Source: CAYVBN01 sp964538565 (GTDB taxonomy: Bacteria; Pseudomonadota; Alphaproteobacteria; Rhizobiales; Xanthobacteraceae). Taken from it: a stretch of DNA of 11,769 nt. The position numbers and the translations under genes are program-made. Shown here one piece after another: positions 6,455-11,769 of the stretch. The notes beneath the pieces are model-generated. The model saw only the letters and a program-made list of their open reading frames with translations, was not told the origin of the DNA and made no database searches. Location of the stretch: assembly GCA_964538565.1 (NCBI GenBank), contig CAZIGW010000194.1, positions 1 to 11,769 on the forward strand. Reading direction: 5' to 3'. Position 1 is the first letter of the stretch. Every line of letters starts with the position of its first letter.

Positions 6455-6639
6455 TAGTGGCGGACGATCCAGACGAGCAGTACCCCGAGCGCCGCGCAGA
6501 TGATCCCGACCGCCCGCAACGTCGCCTCCGGCGTTTCCAGCACCGCGGCGAAGGCGCGTTTCGCCGGACCCGGAATGGCGGCAAAAATCAGGCCTTCGAT
6601 CACGAAGACCAAACCGATCGCAACGAGGAAGTCGGACAT
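6454..6639 (-). CDS. Small inner-membrane protein, DUF2065 family (YjeT-like)
   Basis: This 61-residue protein has two hydrophobic segments (about 3-23 and 42-59) joined by a short positively charged loop (GPAKRAFAAVLETPEATLR). The MSDFLVAIGLVFVIEGL start and the GxxxAxxGVLL second helix match the DUF2065 family. Its E. coli member, YjeT, lies directly downstream of hflK-hflC, as here (42 bp after hflC). The biochemical role is not established; the conserved linkage suggests a link to the HflKC/FtsH membrane complex. A GTG at 6666 would add nine residues, but the ATG at 6639 fits the family better. No strong ribosome site is visible, which would suit translation coupled to hflC. Confidence 0.85.
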   Translation of the reverse strand: MSDFLVAIGLVFVIEGLIFAAIPGPAKRAFAAVLETPEATLRAVGIICAALGVLLVWIVRH

Positions 6640-6681
6640 TGCCGCCCAGCCGGGAAGGCGCCGCACCGCGACGCGCAGTCA

Positions 6682-7593
6682 TCATTTGTTGGTGGTGGCC
6701 TGCCCCTTGGAGCCTTCGCGCGCGTGTCCGTTCGGATCCGCGAAAAAGCGGAAGAAGTCGGAATCGGGCCTGAGCACCATGCGCGTGTCGTTGGCCTTCA
6801 GGCCGTTCTCATAAGCCTGCATCGAGCGGTAGAAGGCGAAGAAGTCCGGGTCTTTGCTGAAGGCTTCCGCGAAGATCTGGTTGCGTGCGGCGTCGCCCTC
6901 GCCGCGCGTCTTCTCGGCCGTCGACTGGGCCTCGGCGATGAGCACGGTGACGTCGCGATCGGCGCGCGCGCGGATCTCCTGCGAACGCTGGCTGCCGAGC
7001 GCGCGGAACTCCGCCGCCTCGCGTTGACGTTCGGTCTGCATGCGCTGGTAGACCGCCTGGCTGTTCTGCTCCGGCAGATCGGCGCGGCGGATGCGCACGT
7101 CGACGATCGAGATTCCGAAGGCGCCCGCCTCGCGGTCGACCTGGTTGCGGACCTGCGCCATCAACTGCGCGCGGTCGTCGCGCACCACGTGGGTCAGCGT
7201 GTCGCCGCCGAGCACGCGGCGCAGCGCCGAATTCAACAGCGTGGAAAGACGCGAGTTGGCGCCTTCGATCGAACCGACCGTCTGATAGAACTTCAGCGGC
7301 TGCTCGATGCGGTAGCGCGCGAAGGCGTCGACCACGAGCCGCTTCTGGTCGGAAGCGATCACCTCCTGCGCGGGGTTCTCGAGGTCGAGAATGCGCTTGT
7401 CGATGTAGACGACGCTCTCGATGAGTGGCCATTTGAAGTGCAGGCCCGGCGTGGTGATGACGGCAACCGGCTCGCCGAGACGGATCACCAGCGCCTGGCG
7501 GGTCTGATAGACGCTGAACAGCGACCCGTAGGCGACGACGAGGAGGACGGCGGCAAGAACCGCGAGCACGCCTCCGGCAATGCTGAGCCTCAT
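6682..7593 (-). CDS. hflC: HflC, SPFH-domain modulator of FtsH
   Basis: HflC is one of the two SPFH proteins that form the large HflK/HflC cage around the FtsH AAA protease in the inner membrane, where it modulates degradation of membrane proteins. It is 303 aa: an N-terminal membrane anchor (about 5-22), an SPFH/band-7 domain beginning SVYQTRQALVIRLGEP (27-42), and a helical coiled region (about 185-245, with RQREAAEFRALGSQRSQEIRARADRD). The conserved C-terminal part reads DPDFFAFYRSMQAYENGL and MVLRPDSDFFRFF. Its ATG overlaps the hflK stop as ATGA (7590-7593), so translation is coupled and equal stoichiometry is expected. HflC proteins are often described as protease-like, but I see no protease active site. 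Confidence 0.95.
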   Translation of the reverse strand: MRLSIAGGVLAVLAAVLLVVAYGSLFSVYQTRQALVIRLGEPVAVITTPGLHFKWPLIESVVYIDKRILDLENPAQEVIASDQKRLVVDAFARYRIEQPLKFYQTVGSIEGANSRLSTLLNSALRRVLGGDTLTHVVRDDRAQLMAQVRNQVDREAGAFGISIVDVRIRRADLPEQNSQAVYQRMQTERQREAAEFRALGSQRSQEIRARADRDVTVLIAEAQSTAEKTRGEGDAARNQIFAEAFSKDPDFFAFYRSMQAYENGLKANDTRMVLRPDSDFFRFFADPNGHAREGSKGQATTNK

Positions 7594-8744
7594 CGGTTCC
7601 CTCCCGTCGAAGACTGCGAGGTCTGCCCGGGCGACTGCGGCCGCCGCGGCGTCAGTTCCGGGAGCGGCAGGAACGGCACGACCCCCGTTCCGCCCTGGGT
7701 GCCGGCGTCGAGGATGACCTTGTCGGCGCCGCCAAGCACGCGCTCCATCGTCTCCAGATACATGCGCTGGCGCGTGACGTCAGGGGCCTTCTTGTATTGC
7801 TCGTAGATCTGGTTGAAGCGCGCCGTCTGGCCCTTGGCCTCGGCGACGGTCTGCTCGCGATAGGCTTCCGCCGCCTGGAGGATCTGCGCGGCGCGTCCGC
7901 GCGCCTCCGGCACCACCCGGTTGGCGTAAGTCTGCGCTTCGTTCTGCGCGCGCTCGGCGTCGGCGCGAGCCGCCTGCACGTCGCGGAACGCGTCGATGAC
8001 CTGCGCCGGCGGATCAACCTTCTGCAGCTGCACCTGTGTGATCTCGATGCCGGCGCGATAGTGGTCGAGCGTCTTCTGCATCAGGTCGTGCACGCCCGTC
8101 TCGATGTTCTGGCGTGCACCCGTCAGGATCGGCTGGATGTCGGAGCGTCCGACCACTTCGCGCATCGCGCTCTCGGCGACGGCCTTCACGGTGCCTTCCG
8201 GATTCTGGATGTTGAACAGATAGTCGCCGACGCCGTTCGGCTCGAGCTTCACCCGCCAGAACACCGAGAAGTCGACGTCGACGATGTTCTCGTCGCCGGT
8301 GAGCATCAGGCTTTCCTCGGGTACGTCGCGCATCGTCGTCCCGCGCCGGATGTCTTCGACCACGCGCATGCCGATGTCGATGCGCTTCACCGTCAGCACC
8401 TGCGGGGTCAGCACCGTCTCGATCGGATAGGGCAGATGGTAGCGAAGTCCGGGCTGCCGCGGCTGCCCGTCGTACTTGCCGAAGCGCAGGACGACGCCGA
8501 GCTCGTCCGGCTGCACGGTGTAGAAACCCGAAAGCCCCCACAGCACCAGCGCGGCGAGCAGGATCAGCACGAGACCTTTGCCGCCGAGATTGCCGCCCGG
8601 CATGACCGACTTGAGCTTGTCCTGGCTGCGCCGCAGCAGTTCCTCGAGATCGGGAGGCGTGGGCCCCGACGATTGCGGCCCTGAACCCCACGGTCCCTTG
8701 GGCCCGGAGCCCCAGGGGCCGCCGCCTTGATTGCTCCATGGCAT
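7590..8744 (-). CDS. hflK: HflK, SPFH-domain modulator of FtsH
   Basis: HflK is the partner of HflC in the inner-membrane SPFH complex that surrounds FtsH. It is 384 aa. The N-terminus is a Gly/Pro/Trp-rich cytoplasmic tail with a repeated GPWGSGP (9-15 and 18-24), characteristic of HflK. One transmembrane segment follows (about 56-75), then a band-7/SPFH domain starting YTVQPDELGVVLRFGKY, and a long Ala/Glu/Gln/Arg-rich coiled coil (about 255-340). The C-terminus is Pro/Gln/Ser/Thr-rich (PQSPGQTSQSSTG). The ATG at 8744 has a perfect AAGGAGG ribosome site 8 nt upstream. It is the first gene of the hflK-hflC-DUF2065 operon, driven by the promoter-like sequence at 8808-8835. Confidence 0.96.
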   Translation of the reverse strand: MPWSNQGGGPWGSGPKGPWGSGPQSSGPTPPDLEELLRRSQDKLKSVMPGGNLGGKGLVLILLAALVLWGLSGFYTVQPDELGVVLRFGKYDGQPRQPGLRYHLPYPIETVLTPQVLTVKRIDIGMRVVEDIRRGTTMRDVPEESLMLTGDENIVDVDFSVFWRVKLEPNGVGDYLFNIQNPEGTVKAVAESAMREVVGRSDIQPILTGARQNIETGVHDLMQKTLDHYRAGIEITQVQLQKVDPPAQVIDAFRDVQAARADAERAQNEAQTYANRVVPEARGRAAQILQAAEAYREQTVAEAKGQTARFNQIYEQYKKAPDVTRQRMYLETMERVLGGADKVILDAGTQGGTGVVPFLPLPELTPRRPQSPGQTSQSSTGGNR

Positions 8745-8751
8745 GGAGGAG

Positions 8752-8759
8752 TCCTCCTT
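8752..8759 (-). promoter_or_regulatory. Strong Shine-Dalgarno of hflK
   Basis: AAGGAGGA on the minus strand, with 8 nt between AAGGAGG and the hflK ATG. GGAGGA is followed after one base by TCCTCC, so the site sits in a near-perfect palindrome and could be partly masked in the mRNA. Confidence 0.8.
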
Positions 8760-8807
8760 GGTCGCCGGGCCTCGAGGTCCCTGGCGTCCGATCAGTCTGG
8801 GGCCGGG

Positions 8808-8835
8808 TTATAGGGGACGGCCCGGCCCCTTTCAA
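8808..8835 (-). promoter_or_regulatory. Sigma-70-type promoter of hflK-hflC-DUF2065
   Basis: On the minus strand TTGAAA (8835-8830) and CTATAA (8813-8808) are separated by 16 bp. The -10 box is the same hexamer as in the ilv promoter of this window. It predicts a 5' leader of about 55 nt ending in the strong hflK ribosome site. Confidence 0.65.
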
Positions 8836-9064
8836 CGCACGCCCGCGCCGCAGTCATCGGCCCGCCCGACGACAGTCGTGCCCGCGAGATGGCCGCCCCG
8901 CCCGAACGACGCTGACCTGCTGGGCGAACGCCGTTTTCCGCCCGTCCGGCGTGCCGGCCGAAGCCGAAACGCCGGCGCGGCGAGGCGTCGTCCATCCGCC
9001 CGTTTACTCGCCATTCACATTGATCTAGCACGGCCGACGACTGCCACAGCGAAATGCAACCTCC
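8836..9064. other. Gene-free part of the hflK-folA divergent region
   Basis: The full hflK-folA gap is 320 bp; the hflK side holds its promoter and ribosome site. In this remaining part I see no credible gene, only short inverted repeats such as GCCGGC...GCCGGC near 8952-8978. A slightly AT-richer patch lies at about 9003-9030, just before folA, where its promoter would be expected, but no hexamer pair there is convincing. Confidence 0.5.
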
Positions 9065-9745
9065 ATGTCCAGCCGCGTCCAAATGCCGTCGCTCTCTTTT
9101 CTCGTGGCCCGCAGTCACCCGGGCCACGTGATCGGCTGCGACAACAGATTGCCCTGGCATCTAAAGAGCGACCTGGCCCGCTTCAAGGCCATCACGCTCG
9201 GCCACGTCATCGTCATGGGACGAAAGACTCACGAATCGGTCGGCAGGGTGCTGCCGGGCCGCATCACGATCGTGCTTTCGCGCCGGCCGGCGGCAGCTGG
9301 CGCTCAAGACCTCTCCGACCTGCCGGACACGGCGCTCGTCTGGTCCGCGGATCAGGAGCACGCGCTCTATCTCGCCGACATGCTGTCGATCGCGCGCGGC
9401 GCGGATGAGTTTTTCGTCATCGGCGGGGCCGAGATCTTCACCATGTTCTCGCCGCTGGCGAACACGGTCTACCTGACCGAGGTCTTCGCGGACGTCACCG
9501 GCGAGGCGCGGTTCGATCTCGAATTCGGCGATGCTGGGTGGCGGCGCGTGCGGGACGAACAGCATCCGCAGTCCGCAGGCGACCAGTACGCCACGCGTTT
9601 CCTGGTATTCGAGCGGCGCGACCGGCACGCGCGCTGCCGGGTCTTCTCCGAGGCCGCGCCCGAGGGCCCGGATCGGCGCGACTGGGCGCGGCGGCAACTG
9701 CGGCGGCTCTCCGAGGGGAATCTCATCGCACCGCCGGATCCCTGA
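9065..9745 (+). CDS. folA: Dihydrofolate reductase with C-terminal extension
   Basis: This enzyme reduces dihydrofolate to tetrahydrofolate with NADPH, regenerating the cofactor oxidised by thymidylate synthase (thyA, next door). It is 226 aa; the catalytic core covers about residues 9-185. It shows VIGCDNRLPWHLKSDLARFK (22-41) with catalytic Asp36 and Trp31, the NADPH-binding MGRKTHESVGR (51-61), LPGRITIVLSR, FVIGGAEIF (117-125), and VYLTEV with the usual Thr. Residues 186-226 are an Arg-rich tail beyond the common 160-180 aa length, with no domain I recognise. The ATG at 9065 or the ATG at 9083 could be the start; neither has a good ribosome site. Unlike the same-strand thyA-folA-hflK arrangement usual in this order, folA here is on the opposite strand and converges on thyA. 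Confidence 0.92.
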   Translation: MSSRVQMPSLSFLVARSHPGHVIGCDNRLPWHLKSDLARFKAITLGHVIVMGRKTHESVGRVLPGRITIVLSRRPAAAGAQDLSDLPDTALVWSADQEHALYLADMLSIARGADEFFVIGGAEIFTMFSPLANTVYLTEVFADVTGEARFDLEFGDAGWRRVRDEQHPQSAGDQYATRFLVFERRDRHARCRVFSEAAPEGPDRRDWARRQLRRLSEGNLIAPPDP

Positions 9746-9759
9746 GACGCGCCCGTCTC
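9744..9759. terminator. Hairpin between convergent folA and thyA
   Basis: GAGACG (9744-9749) and CGTCTC (9754-9759) form a perfect 6-bp stem with a 4-nt loop. It overlaps the last bases of the folA TGA and lies in the 32-bp gap before the thyA stop. It could act as a shared terminator, but no T-run follows on either side. Confidence 0.4.
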
Positions 9760-9777
9760 CTGCCTGGTCCGGAGCGG

Positions 9778-10572
9778 TCAGACGGCGACTTCGGCCTTGA
9801 TGTGCGGATGCGGGTCGTAGCCCACGAGCGTGAAATCCTCGTAGCGGAACCCGAACAGGTCGCCGACCTCGGGATTGAGCTCCATCCGCGGCAGGCGGCG
9901 CGGCGGGCGCGAGAGCTGCAGGCGCGCCTGCTCGATGTGGTTGAGATAGAGGTGGGCGTCGCCGAAGGTGTGGATGAACTCGCCGGGCGCGAGCTTCGTC
10001 ACCTGGGCGACCATCAGCGTCAGCAGCGCGTAGGACGCGATGTTGAAGGGAACGCCGAGAAAGACGTCCGCGGAGCGCTGATAGAGCTGGCAGGAAAGCT
10101 TTCCGTGCGCAACGTAGAACTGGAACAGGCAGTGGCACGGCGGCAACGCCATGCGCTCGATGTCGGCCGGATTCCAGGCCGTGACGATGAGGCGGCGCGA
10201 ATCCGGATTGCGGCGGATGGCGGCCACGACCTCGGCGACCTGGTCGATGGTGCCGCCGTCGCGCGCGGGCCACGATCGCCACTGCCGGCCGTAGACGGGG
10301 CCGAGGTCGCCGTGCTCGTCGGCCCATTCGTCCCAGATGCGTACGCCGTGGTCGTTGAGATATTTGATGTTGGTGTCGCCGGCGAGGAACCACAGCAGCT
10401 CGTGAATGATCGACTTCACGTGCAGCTTCTTGGTGGTGAGGAGCGGAAAGCCCCGCGAGAGATCGATGCGCATCTGGTGGCCGAAGACGGACAGCGTTCC
10501 GGTCCCGGTGCGGTCCCGCTTCTCGACACCGTCGGCGAGGATGCGTTCCATCAGGTCGAGGTATTGCCGCAC
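9778..10572 (-). CDS. thyA: Thymidylate synthase ThyA
   Basis: ThyA methylates dUMP to dTMP using 5,10-methylene-tetrahydrofolate, producing dihydrofolate for FolA. It is 264 aa, exactly the length of the E. coli enzyme, and the numbering matches it. Visible residues are Trp80 and Trp83 (RIWDEW), the phosphate-binding Arg126/Arg127 (DSRRLIV), catalytic Cys146 in LPPCHC, Arg166/Ser167/Asp169 (QRSADVFLGVPFN) with Asn177, His207 and Tyr209 (HTFGDAHLYLNH), and the C-terminal IKAEVAV. It begins with GTG at 10572; the protein start (Met-Arg-Gln-Tyr-Leu) aligns with the family from its first residue, supporting this non-ATG start. The ribosome site is weak (AAGAGA). No clear promoter is visible in the repeat-containing region upstream. 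Confidence 0.97.
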   Translation of the reverse strand: MRQYLDLMERILADGVEKRDRTGTGTLSVFGHQMRIDLSRGFPLLTTKKLHVKSIIHELLWFLAGDTNIKYLNDHGVRIWDEWADEHGDLGPVYGRQWRSWPARDGGTIDQVAEVVAAIRRNPDSRRLIVTAWNPADIERMALPPCHCLFQFYVAHGKLSCQLYQRSADVFLGVPFNIASYALLTLMVAQVTKLAPGEFIHTFGDAHLYLNHIEQARLQLSRPPRRLPRMELNPEVGDLFGFRYEDFTLVGYDPHPHIKAEVAV

Positions 10573-10646
10573 GATCTGTCTCTTGGCCTTGTCGTCTCGA
10601 ATCCAGGTCGGTCGCCGCCGTTTCCGCGGTGAATCGCCAGCCGCAC

Positions 10647-10696
10647 TTTAGAGCATTTCCCGACAAGGTCGACACCGGTTCGCCGCAGTCAACGCC
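10647..10696 (+). repeat. Degenerate Rhizobiales-type intergenic repeat
   Basis: The stretch beginning TTTAGAGCATTT and continuing through GACACCGGTTCGC resembles, from memory, an abundant intergenic repeat of Bradyrhizobium and relatives. In those copies AGAGCATTT is followed, some 15-20 bases later, by (G)ACACCGGTTCGC. The copy looks worn, with no clean inverted arms. Confidence 0.45.
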
Positions 10697-10736
10697 ACCT
10701 GACATGCACTCGGGAGCACGCTCCAATGCCGCCGGA

Positions 10737-10749
10737 CCGGATCATGCCC
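10737..10749 (+). repeat. Fragment of the GAGCATGATC repeat family
   Basis: CCGGATCATGCCC differs by one base from CCGGATCATGCTC, the half-site common in the Rhizobiales palindromic repeats and related to the full element at 10887-10934. It is short, so chance resemblance is possible. Confidence 0.3.
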
Positions 10750-10886
10750 CGCGCAGGGTCGGCGGGACGACACCCAAACGGCGCGGCGCGGACCCGCGGC
10801 CGCCCCGCGGGGGAACTTGAGGTGGGCGGCTCGCCTGCAGCGGGACAGCTTCTCCTCGATTCCATCCCGCGCCAGCCATTTGATCT

Positions 10887-10934
10887 GAGCATGATCTTTT
10901 CCGAAAACCGGCATCTCCCTTCGGGATCATGCTC
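10887..10934 (-). repeat. Rhizobiales palindromic repeat overlapping the tctA stop
   Basis: GAGCATGATC (10887-10896) and GATCATGCTC (10925-10934) are perfect 10-bp inverted arms. A second pairing, CCGAA (10901-10905) with TTCGG (10920-10924), lies inside them. With the internal TTTTCCGAAAACCGG this matches the well-known palindromic element scattered between genes in Bradyrhizobium, Rhodopseudomonas and relatives. Its outer arm reaches the last base of the tctA stop codon, so in the mRNA it forms a hairpin right after translation ends and may protect or terminate the transcript. Confidence 0.75.
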
Positions 10935-11769
10935 TATTCGGTGAACACCTCCTCGCGCTTCTGCCGGATCATCGGCAACACCGCGAGGAGCAGCAGCCCG
11001 ACCGCGATCGCCAGCAGCGTCGCCGAAATCGGCCGCGTCACGAACGTCGACGGATCGCCACGCGCGATGAGCATGGCGCGCCGCAGATTCTCCTCCATCA
11101 GCGGCCCGAGCACGAACCCCAGCAGCATCGGCGCCGGCTCGAACTCGTGCTTGGCGAGCCAGTATCCGACGAGGCCGAAAAGATCGGTCATCACCACGTC
11201 GAACGGCGAATTGTTCACCGAATAGACGCCGATGTTGCAGAAGATCAGGATCGCCGGGAACAGCATGCGGTAGGGCACGCGCAGCAGGCGCACCCACACC
11301 CCGACGAGCGGCAGGTTGATGATGACCAGCATCAGGTTGCCGATCCACATCGAGGCGATCATGCCCCAGAACAGCTCCGGCTGCTTGGTCATGACCTGCG
11401 GACCCGGCACGATGCCGTGGATCGTCATCGCGCCGACCATGAGCGCCATCACCGCGTTGGGCGGAATGCCGAGGGTGAGCAGCGGAATGAACGACGTCTG
11501 CGCCGCGGCGTTGTTGGCGCTCTCCGGCGCCGCCACGCCCTCGATGGCGCCGCGGCCGAAGCGGGACGGCTCCTTGGCGACCTTCTTCTCGAACGTGTAG
11601 GCGGCGAAGGACGCGATCACGGCGCCGCCGCCCGGCAGGATGCCGAGGATCGAGCCGATCACGGTGCCGCGGGCGATCGCGCCGGCCGACGCGATCAGAT
11701 CGGCGCGCGTCGGCATCAGGCCGGTCAGCTTGCTGTGGACGATCCCGCGCTCTTCCGGCTGCTCGAGGT
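10934..11769 (-). CDS. Tripartite tricarboxylate transporter large membrane subunit, TctA family (partial)
   Basis: This is the C-terminal 277 or so residues of a TctA-type permease; the frame runs off the window without a start (full proteins are about 500 aa). TctA is the large inner-membrane subunit that, with TctB and a periplasmic TctC binding protein, takes up tricarboxylates or other organic acids using the ion gradient. Family signatures include SKLTGLMPTRADL, GSILGILPGGGAVIASFAAY, FGRGAIEGVAAPESANNAA and IPLLTLGIPPNAVMALMVGAM. Several transmembrane segments follow, one ending FVLGPLMEENLRRAML. The last helix precedes the short basic tail RQKREEVFTE. The substrate cannot be told from the sequence. 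Its partners, if linked, must lie outside the window. A palindromic repeat overlaps the stop codon. Confidence 0.93.
   Translation of the reverse strand, partial: LEQPEERGIVHSKLTGLMPTRADLIASAGAIARGTVIGSILGILPGGGAVIASFAAYTFEKKVAKEPSRFGRGAIEGVAAPESANNAAAQTSFIPLLTLGIPPNAVMALMVGAMTIHGIVPGPQVMTKQPELFWGMIASMWIGNLMLVIINLPLVGVWVRLLRVPYRMLFPAILIFCNIGVYSVNNSPFDVVMTDLFGLVGYWLAKHEFEPAPMLLGFVLGPLMEENLRRAMLIARGDPSTFVTRPISATLLAIAVGLLLLAVLPMIRQKREEVFTE

Larger units (their letters stand above)
10573..10933. other. thyA-tctA intergenic region with repeat fragments
   Basis: I find no credible gene in these 361 bp. They contain a degenerate repeat at 10647-10696, a short repeat fragment at 10737-10749, and a palindromic repeat at the tctA end (10887-10934). 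The middle (about 10760-10820) is very GC-rich, with CCGCGG-type palindromes. This marks the boundary between the conserved housekeeping block and a transporter gene. Confidence 0.6.

Noticed and set aside
6349..8744. Long plus-strand frames (485 and 295 codons) opposite hflC and hflK
   Set aside because: They mirror the real genes on the other strand and carry no motif.
8836..9064. A small gene or decayed old folA in the hflK-folA gap
   Set aside because: I could not recognise any DHFR motif or credible short ORF on either strand, so there is no evidence for a remnant.
9161..10726. A 521-codon minus-strand frame spanning thyA and folA
   Set aside because: It is out of frame with thyA, antisense to folA, and Arg/Pro/Ala rich, typical of a GC shadow.
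10700..10880. A small coding gene or ncRNA between thyA and tctA
   Set aside because: The short frames here are GC-driven, lack ribosome sites and overlap repeat fragments; nothing supports expression.

Overview
The window looks like an ordinary chromosomal stretch from a high-GC alphaproteobacterium of the order Hyphomicrobiales (Rhizobiales), probably near Bradyrhizobiaceae/Xanthobacteraceae. Three things point there: the protein sequences, the conserved order thyA / hflK-hflC-DUF2065-degP / serB / miaA / ilvI-ilvH, and intergenic repeats of the GAGCATGATC...GATCATGCTC type that are common in that order. I found no CRISPR array, tRNA, rRNA, phage or transposase. Nearly all of the window is housekeeping metabolism and envelope quality control, and I see no convincing new multigene system.

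Layout. Positions 1-2443 (minus strand) hold the acetolactate synthase operon: ilvI/ilvB large subunit, then ilvH/ilvN small subunit. It is preceded at 2491-2663 by a complete-looking leader: a TTGACC-17-CTATAA promoter, a 19-codon leader peptide rich in Val/Leu/Ile codons, an 11-bp hairpin, and an intrinsic terminator with a U-tract. This is a transcription attenuator for branched-chain amino acid synthesis. Next is miaA (minus), whose start lies only 17 bp from the start of divergent serB (plus). serB converges on degP (minus), with a long GC-rich hairpin between them.

Upstream of degP on the same strand is hflK-hflC-DUF2065, an inner-membrane SPFH complex with a small two-helix membrane protein. 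Together with periplasmic DegP this forms an envelope protein quality-control block. Beyond a 320-bp gap, folA (plus) converges on thyA (minus); these are the two enzymes of the dTMP/tetrahydrofolate cycle. Finally, a 361-bp gap filled partly with degenerate repeats separates thyA from the 3' part of a tctA-type transporter gene that runs off the window.

Points worth a second look: the ilv attenuator; an Asp-to-Glu change in the thiamine-diphosphate Mg-binding motif of IlvI; the orientation and C-terminal tail of folA; the very tight divergent miaA/serB starts; the conserved but uncharacterised DUF2065 partner of HflKC; and the repeat mosaic whose palindrome overlaps the tctA stop codon.
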